DNA of 64,000 nucleotides, from assembly GCA_024364735.1 (NCBI GenBank), contig JAGFNQ010000712.1, forward strand, positions 48,720 through 112,719, written 5' to 3'. Below the pieces are notes generated by a model. That model did no database searches and was not told the DNA's origin. It worked only from the letters and a program-made list of their open reading frames with translations. The position numbers were made by a program, and so were the translations under genes. Positions 47,588 to 57,898 of this stretch are shown in pieces. Numbering within the stretch: position 1 is the first letter of the stretch; each line of letters starts with the position of its first letter. The DNA comes from Boesenbergia rotunda. Taxonomy: Eukaryota; Streptophyta; Magnoliopsida; Zingiberales; Zingiberaceae.

Positions 47588-50500
47588 TTAAAATAGTTCC
47601 GGATACTTTGATCGCATCGTATCTTCCTGTTCCCAGGTGGCTTCTTCGAACTTCTTGTTCCGCCATAGAACCTTTACTAAGGATATTTCCTTGTTCCTTA
47701 GCCTTTTAACTTCCCGATCGAGGATCTGGATCGGGCGGCGTTCGGAACTAAGGCTCTCCTGTTCTTGCACTGGTGGGGGTTCCATCATTTGGCTCGCATC
47801 AGGGGTACACTTCTTGAGCATCGACACATGGAAGACGTTGTGGATAGCTGCCATTTCTAGCAGTAGCTCCAGCTCGTAGGCTACCTTGCCTACTCGTCTC
47901 AAAATCGGGTAGGGTCCCACGTATCGCGGACTCAGTTTCCCCTTCTTTCCAAATCTCATCACCCCTTTCATAGGGGCTACCTTCAAGAATACTGAATCCC
48001 CAACCTCGAACTCAAGTGGTCGACGTCGTTTATCAGCGTAGCTCTTCTGCCTACTCTGAGCAGTCTCTATCCGCTGGCGGATATTCTTTATAGCCTGAGT
48101 GGTCTCATCAATAATATCGGTCTGGAGTCCCATCTCCCTCTTTTCACCACTCTCATGCCAGCATAAAGGAGATCTGCATTTTCTTCCGTACAGTGCTTCG
48201 TACGGTGCCATCCCGATAGTAGCCTGATAACTGTTGTTATAAGCAAACTCTGCCAGGCTCAGATATCGACACCAGCTTCCCTTGAAGTCCAAGGTGCAAG
48301 CTCGTAACATATCTTCTAGTATCTGGTTTACTCGTTCAGTCTGCCCGTCAGTCTGGGGGTGAAAGGCTGTACTGAACTTCAGCTTCGTGCCAAGGGCCTT
48401 CTGCACGTGTCCCCAAAAATCAGAAGTAAATCGACCGTCTTGGTCAGAGACGATGGTCTTGGGAATCCCGTGTAGTCGGACAATCTCCTTGACGTACAGT
48501 TGAGCCAGCTGCTCAACTGAATAAGTCATCCTGATAGCCAGAAAATGCGCGGACTTGGTCAGTCGGTCCACAATAACCCATATACTATCATATCCATTCG
48601 TAGTCCGGGGCAGCCCTGATATGAAATCCATAGATATGTCCTCCCATTTCCACTCAGGAATAGGTAGAGGCTGCAGAACTCCCCCAGGTCTCTGGTGTTC
48701 TGCTTTGACCCTCTGGCAGGTCAAACACATGCCGATATAATGGGCTACATCTTTCTTCATGCCGGACCACCAAAATTTGCCCTTCAGATCTTGATACATC
48801 TTGGTAGACCCAGGATGCATCGCATAAGGTGTGCCGTGAGCTTCCTCGAGTATCCTCGTCCGTAAGTCAGAGTCGTCGGGAACGCATAATCGATCCCGGA
48901 AATATAAAACTCCGCTCTCGGAAATCCGAAATCCCTCGTCCTTGCCTTCGAGAACCTCCTGCCTGATTCTCCGAAGACTCGGATCAAGATTCTGCTTCTC
49001 CAGAATACCATCAAATAATGTCGACGCAATCTGTAGGGTAGAAAGCTGTCCCGATATAATCTCGATTCCGAAATCCATAATCTCTTCCCCTAAGGGTTGT
49101 GACAAAGCCGACAAAGATATTAAAGTAGCACATGATTTTCTACTAAGAGCATCGGCTACCTTGTTGGCTTTTCCCGGATGGTATAGGATCTCACAATCAT
49201 AATCCTTGACCAACTCGAGCCATCGGCGTTGTCGCATATTCAGGTCTTTCTGGGTGAAGAAATACCGCAGACTTTGGTGATCAGTAAAGACCTTGCACTG
49301 AGTGCCATAAAAATAATGCCTCCATGTTTTCAGCACAAAGACCACCGCTGCTAATTCCAAATCATGGGTAGGATAATTCTTTTCATGTTCCTTCAGTTGC
49401 CTAGAGGCATAGGCAATTACCTTCCCATTTTGCATAAGTACAGCTCCGAGTCCAAGTTTGGATGCATCGCTGTACATATCGAAACCCATATCACTCTCGG
49501 GAAGAGTCAATATTGGAGCGCTAGTCAGCCTCCTTTTCAGTTCAGTAAAGCTCTTTTCGCATTCCTCGGTCCATATATATTTCTTGTCCTTCTTCGTAAG
49601 AGCTGTCATAGGGGCTGCAATCCGAGAGAAGTTCTCTACGAATTTTCTGTAATAGCCTGCTAACCCCAAAAAACTTCTGACCTCACTGGCATTCTTGGGT
49701 CTGGGCCAGTTACTTACGGCCTCAATTTTGATTGGGTCGACCATCACTCCGTCCTTGGAGATAATATGTCCCAAGAATGATACTTGATTCAGCCAGAACT
49801 CACATTTCGAAAACTTAGCATACAGTTGTTCTTTCTGAAGAATCTGTAATACTATACTCAGGTGCTCTGCATGCTCTTCGGAAGTCCTCGAATAAATAAG
49901 GATGTCGTCGATGAAGACGATCACAAATCTGTCGAGAAATGCCGAGAAAATCCGATTCATAAGGTCCATGAATATTGCCGGAGCATTAGTAACTCCAAAC
50001 GGCATCACTACGAACTCATAATGTCCGTATCTCGTCCGGAAAGCAGTTTTGTGTATATCCTCATTTTTCACCCGGACTTGGTGATAACCAGACCTCAGAT
50101 CGATCTTAGAGAAAACCGTAGCTCCCTTCAACTGATCGAACAGGTCATCTATCCTGGGTAGAGGATACCTATTCTTTATGGTCACATTGTTTAATGCCCG
50201 ATAGTCGATACACATACGCATCGACCCGTCCTTCTTTTTGACGAACAGTACGGGAGCTCCCCAGGGGGAATGACTAGGGCGGATAAGTCCCTTGTCGAGT
50301 AGCTCTTGCAGCTGTCCTTGCAATTCTTTTAATTCAGTCGGCGCCATACGGTATGGTGCTTTAGAAATGGGGTTAGTACCAGGAATCAATTCAATTCTAA
50401 ATTCAACATCTCTTTCAGGTGCTAACCCAGGTAAGTCGTCAGGAAATACCTCTGGATAGTTGCATACGACTTCGACGTCTTCTAGCTTCGGGTCCTCTGT

Positions 50501-52174
50501 AGGACGAGTATCAACCACATGAGCTAGAAATCCAGAACATCCATTCTCTAACATTTTCCTTGCTTTCAGAGCCGATAAGAATTTGCCAGTCTTCTTCTTC
50601 GGCTCGCCAATAAATTCAAAGAGAATGCCCGTCTCAGGTCGAAAGACAACCCTTCGTTTACGACATTCAATAGAAGCGCCGTATTTATTCAAGAAGTCCA
50701 TGCCCAATATCAGATCATAATCGGCCATATCAAGCACTATTAGATCGCAGTAGAGTTCCCTATCTGCGATGCTGATCGGTGCGGCCCGCAGCATTTGGGT
50801 AGAGGGCATCACCTCTCCCGAGGGCAACGTGGTCAGACACTTGCGATCTAGTTCTTGCAGGGGCATATCATATCTCGTGGCATATAGCATAGAAATAAAG
50901 GAATGCGTTGCTCCAGTGTCAAATAATGTAGTAGCAGGATGACTGTAAATAATTATCTGACCTGTGACAACGGTAGAGGCAGTCGCCACGTCTTCCTTTG
51001 TCAGCGAGAAAACCCGGGCATTTGTTGTAGCAGGCGGGGGTTCTAATCGCCCCTGACAAATAGGAGTACCATCGATGACAGCCTGCATATGGTGAAGCTG
51101 GGGAGGAGCACCTTTGTGCTGAATATACTGCTGCTGAGGTGCCTTAGCGGCAGTAGGACACTCTCTGGCAAAGTGTCCCTCCTTCCCGCAAGTATAACAC
51201 CTCTTGGCACCCCATAAGCATGTCCCGAGGTGCATCTTCCCACAGGTGGCATAAGGAGGGTGCTTAGGCTTCTTGCCTTTCGGATCACCATTAGACTTGT
51301 TCCATGGCCTTCTTTTCCCGTTGTGGTTCTTCTTCCAGTGGGGGTTGGTGTTCTGAGTCTTTTGATTTCCTGGCTGACTCTGATTCTGTGTACTGGCTGG
51401 GGCCTGCCTCTGCTGGCTGATATTCTTCAGATAGTGCTCAGCATTCAGGGCACCGCTGACTAGCTCTTCTGCAGTCTGTGGCCTATGAACGCCACCGGCT
51501 ACACTCAGAGCAATGTCGGGCCTAAGCATTCTTAGCATTAATCTGACCCTTTCCCTTTCAGTACTGACCAGCTCTGGACATAATCGTGCCAGTCGGTTAA
51601 ATTTCTGTACGGCCTCGTTGACAGAGAGATTCCCCTGTCGAAATTCGGTGAACTCATCAAAATGCGTGTTGGTCACCCTCATATGAAAGAACTCCTCCAG
51701 GAATTCAGACTCGAAATCCTTCCATTTCATCTGGTCCACTGGTCTTCTGGCCTTCACCCGTTCCCACCACATCCGAGCATCGCCGGAGAGGCAGAACGAG
51801 ACACACTTGACCTTCTCGTGTTCCGGCCAGTCCAGAAGTTCCATAGTGCTTTCCACTGTTTTGAGCCAGGACTGGGCATCCCACGCCTCGCAGATGCCGG
51901 AGAACTTATCCGGCTTCAGTCGTTGCCACTGTATCAAATAGGCCTCTTGTCGGACTGCTCTGGCCATAGTGTCCGAGGGTGCCTGTGCAGTCGGAGGTTC
52001 AGTGGTTACGGCGTCCTGACTTCCCGCAGGGGTGGCAGTGTTAGTCTGCTGGGTCATTAGAGTGTTTATCATCTGCTGCTGCTCAGTGACCTAGCGCTGC
52101 AGCTCAGTGATCACCTGCATCAAGTCAGGTGGGGTTGCTGTCTCGTTACCCCTAGTACTACGCCTTCTAGCCAT
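47588..52174 (-). CDS. Gypsy Gag-Pol polyprotein; one early stop at codon 28, 1494 codons open after it
   Basis: The 1494-residue open frame starts at 52072. Its order is protease, reverse transcriptase, RNase H, integrase, which defines Ty3/Gypsy. Residue positions count from that Met: retrotransposon Gag domain about 50-215, zinc knuckle CYTCGKEGHFAREC 292-305, protease DTGATHSFIS 385-394, reverse transcriptase with FIDD at 720-723, RNase H with SDAS near 868-871 and E906, integrase zinc finger H1079/H1086/C1116/C1119, and DDE residues D1149, D1210, E1246. A chromodomain-like end (VKVLWRNK, then EEATWEQEDTM) occupies about 1440-1490, pointing to a Tekay/Del-type chromovirus. An in-frame ATG 34 codons upstream (52174) looks like the native start, but a TAG at 52093-52091 (codon 28) separates it from the rest. 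Use of the downstream Met would still give all domains. Confidence 0.93.
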
Positions 52175-52384
52175 ATCTATCATACAGACAGTAAATGACT
52201 ACATAAGCCTTAATTCTACCTTCACTTGTTATGCAAGCATTAATCGTCTCTATATTATGCAAGTATTAATCATCTTCATCAATATCATTACTGTACATGA
52301 AATAAATAAAGTAAGGCGAGTTAGGATTTCTTACTTGGAAGCGGCAAGAGGGAGCTTGATGTGTGTGTGGTGGAGGGGAAATCT

Positions 52385-52396
52385 GCTCTGATACCA
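52385..52396 (-). promoter_or_regulatory. Primer-binding site of the Gypsy element
   Basis: TGGTATCAGAGC on the - strand, three bases after the 5' LTR end; initiator tRNA-Met type. Confidence 0.9.
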
Positions 52397-52399
52397 ACT

Positions 52400-53623
52400 T
52401 GTAACGCCCGACCTTATATCTACCCTAAAGGCGGGGTTACGGGTCCATACATTCATATCATTATATCATGTTAAGCATGTATATCCAAACAAAACAGTTA
52501 CATACAAGAAATGTAGTAGGCATGCCTATTGAAGACTAATTTACCAAGCAAGGTTTTCCATTTCTTTTATATCTACATGCATTTACAACCTAATAGGAAG
52601 ATCATTTAACACACTATAGCATGGAATCTCAAGTAAGAATATAGCAAGAGTTATCTAGTCTTAGTTACATGCAAAGGAAGCATTCATAAGAAACAGAAAA
52701 TAGTAAATATCTAGCATTTTACTTAGCATGCATACTACAAAGTTTAGACATTAATGATAGTGTTATCTAGCATGACATAGGTTCCATATCTCTAACTTAA
52801 TCACAGTAGAGTAGTCATGATCACACATTCAGAGTATAGCAATACAATTTCAATCTTTCATTGGAAGCAGTTTAGATTCTAGACAAAAACAAGGTAGATA
52901 GAATCTTTCGTTCTTTCCCGAGCCATCACCACACACATCCTCTAGCCTTCCCTCTGCCTCTTCCTTTAGTTCGAGTATTTCTTACCGCTATCTGCAGCAT
53001 AAGAAACAACATGAACTAGTAAGCAAAACATGCTTAGTAAGAATCCGGGCCTACTCGCAAAACCATATCGATACATCATATCATGTACTCAGTAATCAAG
53101 ATAGAACAAGATTATCAGCATCATAAGCATCTCATCAAGCATCATAAACATCACATCAAATATCTCTAAGTACTTTACAGAACAAGATTATCTCATAATG
53201 AGAAATGTTTTTCAAAAGGTTCCATATAGGTAAGTACTTGAAAATACAATATCTCCCAGGGCCCAGTTGTAGTACCACATCATGCGCGTTCCCTAATAAA
53301 TTGGGGTAGCGAGCCACCAATCTAATTAGAGCAGGACCCTTCCGTCCTACCAATGCCATGACCTTCAGTTAACATGCACATTGGATTTGTTTAACGACCC
53401 CCTTCCGAGTCGGGTACACAACTTTCAAAGTAAAGTAATTTATCATGCAATTACTCATATATGTATATGCCTAAAGGTACTCTTAATCACTTCTCAAAGG
53501 GACACACCACACATTCGGGTGCTCTTGATCCCCTAGGGACACACCACACATTCGGGTGCTCTTGATCCCAGTTTCAATAGAGTATCCTTTTTTTTCTTAA
53601 GCATATTATCAACCACATCTCAA
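52400..53623 (-). repeat. Gypsy 5' LTR, truncated (1224 of about 2659 bp)
   Basis: Matches 44894-46118 of the 3' LTR almost base for base; identity stops at CATCTCAA (53623), after which solo LTR B sequence resumes (TGTGTTTGG). About 1.43 kb, including U3 and the TATA box, is gone. Confidence 0.93.
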
Positions 53624-54764
53624 TGTGTTTGGTATTAATTGAATGCATGTGTATCGTATTGATTATATGGGTTTGTTTGATTGAGGTTGTGCATATTAGT
53701 GGCATGCATCATAGCATTATTTGCATGCTGACGACCACTAACTCACTTGTAGTTGAGATGGATCGTCCGTCATATTTCTTGTTGTGTCACGCTCAATTAG
53801 AATTGTGTGTAGACAGTTGATATCCCTAGGTATTAGGGGTCCCCAAAGGTACTTTTGAAGTTTTATAGTCATAGGTATTATAACTTTTCATCCATAGCCA
53901 CAGATATTATGACTTCTCTGAATAGTCACAAGTTTTTGGCACTTGAATCTTATCCACCCAACCTACCTAATATAGCGGTAGTTAGTGTGTGTATAGAGCA
54001 GGTCATTGCATCATGTGCATATTATGCATTGTGTATTTGTTTGTGTTTGTTACATTTGTTTAAGCTATGATTGCTGTATTTGATTGATATGCATATTTGG
54101 TTATGATTTGTATTTATTATACGATCTGGATCTGCTCGGCAGTACTAGTAGTCTTTTGAGATATTATGGGATTTTTAATCATACCCCTGCATATTATATT
54201 GATTTTCAGATATGTTATTCGTACATATGCATTTGATTTATGTTCTTTATTCCAGAGATTGTATACCTTTGATTTTATATGTTTGTTGTATCCTTTTGTA
54301 TACCATGCATTTATCTATTCTTATACCCGTCAAGTCCGCCTAGACTCACCACCCGTTGCCTTCATTTTTATTTTAGGTAGTTGATAGTGTATCTCGTATC
54401 GCAAGAGAGGATCCACCTACCAGTCACTTGCTTGAGTATTTTTATTGTTTTAATACTTTCATGGTAATCTTATCGTATTGGTGTCGCATTGGTTTTGTTT
54501 TCATTACGGATTGCATTTGATTTTTCTATGGACATGTATTTATTTATTTCCGTTAGACTTTTGATTTGCTATATTTAGTTCATGGATATTTATTTATTAT
54601 GCTTATTAATTATTAGACATACTATTTAACTACATGGTTGTTTATCTTTATTTCTTATGGTTGCGATTGTGTAAATGTCAGTCGAATGTGATTGTGCTAT
54701 ATATTTATGGAAGATGCTATCCGATTTTCGAGCAAGCATGAACCTCTGGGGACATGACATGAGA

Positions 54765-55242
54765 TCTAGTTCATAGCAGACGACTATGGTAAAGACACAT
54801 AAAATTTGTTGACGGTTAAGATTTTTCCCAAAAGCCTGTTGGGGTGTATAGATCCACTATAAATCTATCTAGTCTGTAGAAACGACTATGATAAAGATGC
54901 ATGAGTTTTGTTTACGGCTAGTTACTTGTCTAAAGTGAACATCGGGTTTTATGGATCTTCTATCTCTATCTGGATATTAGGTGAAGATCTTCAGTGGATG
55001 TGTATAATAAAGATGAAGGATCATCTCCTGGATTGAGTGAGATGAGGGGGCTCCATGCGGCACTTCATATTTCAGTTGCTGAAGTAGTTCCACAAATTCC
55101 ATTTGGTTGTTTGAAGGTTTTGATTGGGAGAGCGTGGAACCTAGAACGAGTTGTGCTTAAGTGCTAAACCAACTCTATACCTTGGCAAGGTAGGGACTGC
55201 TTGATGAGGCCTCCTACTCAAGCTAAAATTCCTTATGCATAA
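54765..55242. other. Sequence between solo LTR B and the kinase duplication
   Basis: No gene recognised. A diverged direct repeat with CGACTATGRTAAAGA at about 54781 and 54880 (period near 99). Confidence 0.45.
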
Positions 55243-56084
55243 TATATTCATCTAGGTTGTTTTAAGATTCTAGATTGATTGATCTTTTGTAAATGGGTTA
55301 TAGATGATAATTACACACCAGAGATAAGTTTAGTCACTTAGAGACATGTAATCCCTCGTGCTAGAAGGCATGGGTTTTTTCAAAAAAAAAAACAAGAATG
55401 ATACCCATTGCTTTAAGAAAAAAAATGTAAACTACAGCCAAGCCGAGCAAGATCAGCCCCCTCCGTTTCATGCATCAGCGGAGAGGTGAAGAAGATCAAC
55501 GAGTGTTTCTTGATGGAGCAGCGGAGGAGGGTGTTGTTGGTTGGAAGATTTTCCGGCAGCGGCTAGAGGCTCATCTTCGATTGCTGAAGGAGCTCCTTGG
55601 CGGTGCAGTTGTGATTGAGGTCGGGGAAGAGTATGGCAACGAGGTTTGATGAGGGCGGCGATGAAGGAGTTTAGCTACTCGTCGACAGATTTGCTCGAAG
55701 GCCTCTTAATTTTAATCAAAAAGCAATGATATCCAACTACTAAATAATACTTGAAAGAAACTCGAACGGTTTAGAGTTTTTGGACCATCTTCGAATCAAC
55801 TTGCTTTCCATGCTGATGCTTGATTTAATCGTCCAAGAATTCTCCTCCCTTTCTTCTTGCGGTGTATCCGAATCCAAGAAGAATTACAAATACCACAAAG
55901 CTCATCGAGAATTGTCTCGGCCAAACTACTCCGATGTCTAAGTCAACCTGGTGTTTCAATAAAAACAAAGTTATAAGAGAGGTTCAGTTAGAGCATACCT
56001 TTTGCCGAGCTTATACCTGACCCTTTAGAAGGGTGAAATACTCATAGGGACAAAAGGTAAAATGTTCGCCTCCAACACCCCCGA

Positions 56085-56300
56085 CAATTCGTTCTAGGAT
56101 TAATACGGAAGAGGTAAATCACGATGACTGAGAAGGTAAGAGGTTAGAGAAAGAAACTATTTACATAGGATACAAGAATTTATGCCCCACCAATCTCATG
56201 ATTCAAATCTGAGACTTCTCGTGACTGCGGGTGAATAGGGATCGTGCATAGAGAGGTGGGGTCTGGACAAGGATGAGTTAGGATCATGACCTGTCTATTT
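56085..56300 (-). mobile_element. SINE-like stretch (left duplicate)
   Basis: Shares order and wording with 58740-58890 and, more distantly, 35340-35540 (GGATACAAGAATTTATG, then a B-box-like antisense sequence ATGATTCAAATCTGAG). Because it lies in the duplication it counts as one insertion event. Confidence 0.4.
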
Positions 56301-56489
56301 TGGAGAAGTGGGAAATAATTAATCAATTGGGATCCTCTGTCCCAAAAAAGCTTCTGTCCTGTTTGTCTCGCTCTCTGGCGACGATCGACGAGTCTTCCGA
56401 TCGCGGATCGAACACCACCGATGGATTTTGATCGTCGTACCAAATCAAATGATATCCTAGAAGAACTGTGAATCGATCGGAATCGTTGC

Positions 56490-56539
56490 AATTGCAATCT
56501 CGTCAGATTCGACGGTGAATCCGGCGAGATTGCAATTGC
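56490..56539. repeat. Inverted repeat with 15 bp perfect arms
   Basis: GCAATTGCAATCTCG (56490-56504) and CGAGATTGCAATTGC (56525-56539), 20 bp spacer. The right duplicate has the same structure with a damaged left arm. Confidence 0.9.
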
Positions 56540-57019
56540 GGCGATCCTGACGGATTCACCGTACCTCCTAGGATATAGTTTTGTTCAGGGCGGCGGCCGG
56601 AGTCGACCGATAATGTCCGATCGGCAATTGAACGACTCGCCGACTATTATCGAAGAGCGAGATAGACGGGACAAGGACTATTTTTAAAACAGAAGTTCTG
56701 CCCTCATAATTAATAGGGACATGGGGTCACAGTTAGCACGCCACGAAGAATCTATGTTGACCAAGTTTTTATCATGCCCCCTGATCACCGGTGACTGATT
56801 CGTTCAATACATGGATCATTATTTACCTCGCATCATACATAAAATACAATTAGACAGTTTAATTTTTATCGGCAGCTAATTTTGCCAGAAAATTGAACCT
56901 TGTTAGAAAATCGACATCTTATCTCAAAACCACAAGATACAAATAAACACATGCATAAACAGAGCAGCATAAAGACTCATTACAGCAGTTGACCATTTCA
57001 TGACCAACCAAATTGCTTG

Positions 57020-57438
57020 TTAAGTTGTCTTCAACGATCTTAATTTCGACCATTTGCTTTGATGGCGACCTAGAGATTCATGAGGAAAAGATCGATGGCC
57101 ATTTAGCAAGCTGATGCTTTGATCAATAGACTCATCCTGCTCTCTTTGTTCCTTGATGCTTTGATCAATAGACTCATCCTGTTCTCTTTGTTCCGTTGGC
57201 CGTAATAATGTCTCTTTATACCCTTTCAGCTCTGCTGCAACTTGCGCCATCATCGGCCTATCTTCTTTTTTAGGATTCAGGCATCGAGATGCAAGGCCAA
57301 CAACAACTTGAAGCAAAACCATGTTCTCTTCGTGCACAATTTGTTTGTCCAAGGCAGCTGTGACTTCATCCTTGCTCATCGATGCTAGTCCGACTGCGGG
57401 CTGCTTATTCTTAACTAGTTTCCAGAGATCTTGGGGCT
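57020..57438 (-). pseudogene. 3'-terminal fragment of the WAK-like kinase gene (duplicate)
   Basis: On the - strand it reads the last part of the kinase from LWKLVKNKQPAVGLASM to the same stop-proximal tail as the intact gene (SKWSKLRSLKTT). It lacks the whole extracellular part, the membrane segment and most of the kinase domain. At 57433-57438 homology ends in unrelated CTGACCTTGG sequence. It has one extra 14-residue unit (EQREQDESIDQSIK) compared with the intact gene, a 42 bp in-frame tandem duplication. There is no promoter of its own, so it is a truncated duplicate. Confidence 0.9.
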
Positions 57439-57898
57439 GACCTTGGACGGCCTACCTCGAGGATCCCGGGTTCAGATGGCTGACCTTGGACGGCCGATCT
57501 TTGGGGATTTCGACCACGGAGGATCGACCTTGAGGGTCCCGACCTCAGGTGACCGGCCTCAAGGATCCCGACCTTGGAGGGCCGTCCCCAAGGGTCCCGA
57601 CCTCAGATCGCCGACCCTGGGGCGATCTTTACCCGGGCCTACTTACTACTGATCTGAATCGGCAAATGAACCCGACCGAACCCTCGATTTTTCTAAAAAT
57701 CATACACCCGGATCAGGTTCATTGTCGTATGCTTCTTGATTAGGGCTAAATTAGGTCAAGTTGTTGTCACATGAATGGGTGTGGTTTGGTCTTGTGTGTG
57801 GTTTTAGGTTTGGTAGTAGTATAAGTTTTGGTTGTTAATCTGCTCAATAATAGTTGTGATAAGTTGAATTTAGATGTGTAGCTTGTGTATTATGATAG
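57439..57898. other. Junction filler between the two kinase duplicates
   Basis: Two parts. 57439-57715 is GC-rich with loose GACCTTGGACGGCC and GGTCCCGACCTC repeats of unknown origin. 57716-57895 is a 180 bp match (two differences seen) to 43770-43949 inside solo LTR B. Confidence 0.88.

Larger units (their letters stand above)
44894..53623 (-). mobile_element. Ty3/Gypsy chromovirus-like (Tekay/Del-type) element, young, 5' LTR truncated
   Basis: Read on the - strand: truncated 5' LTR (53623-52400), primer site, short leader, one gag-pol frame, polypurine tract AAGAGGGGGAGGAT (47566-47553) and a full 3' LTR (47552-44894). Over the 1.2 kb shared by both LTRs I count four substitutions and one T-run length change, about 0.3 percent. 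With an assumed 1.3e-8 substitutions per site per year this is on the order of 0.1 million years. No target duplication is recognisable, because the outer end of the 5' LTR is lost. Confidence 0.9.
43033..54759 (+). mobile_element. Solo LTR B, about 3.0 kb, interrupted by a Gypsy element
   Basis: Target duplication TGAGA at 43028-43032 and 54760-54764. It starts TGTAAAATATG and ends GGGGACATGACA. It is split by the Gypsy element at 44894-53623. Same family as solo LTR A. A 180 bp internal piece (43770-43949) recurs at 57716-57895 in the kinase duplication. Confidence 0.85.
55243..57438. repeat. Left copy of a direct duplication of the kinase 3' region
   Basis: Matches 57899-60070 over its length with scattered substitutions and small indels. 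It carries about 1.8 kb of sequence downstream of the kinase gene plus the last 400 bp of its coding region. It contains a SINE-like stretch (56085-56240) and an inverted repeat (56490-56539). Confidence 0.92.

Noticed and set aside
57431..57743. Frames with repeated GPxxGxPT peptide in the junction filler
   Set aside because: Produced by GGTCCCGACC-type repeats; no start context or homology.
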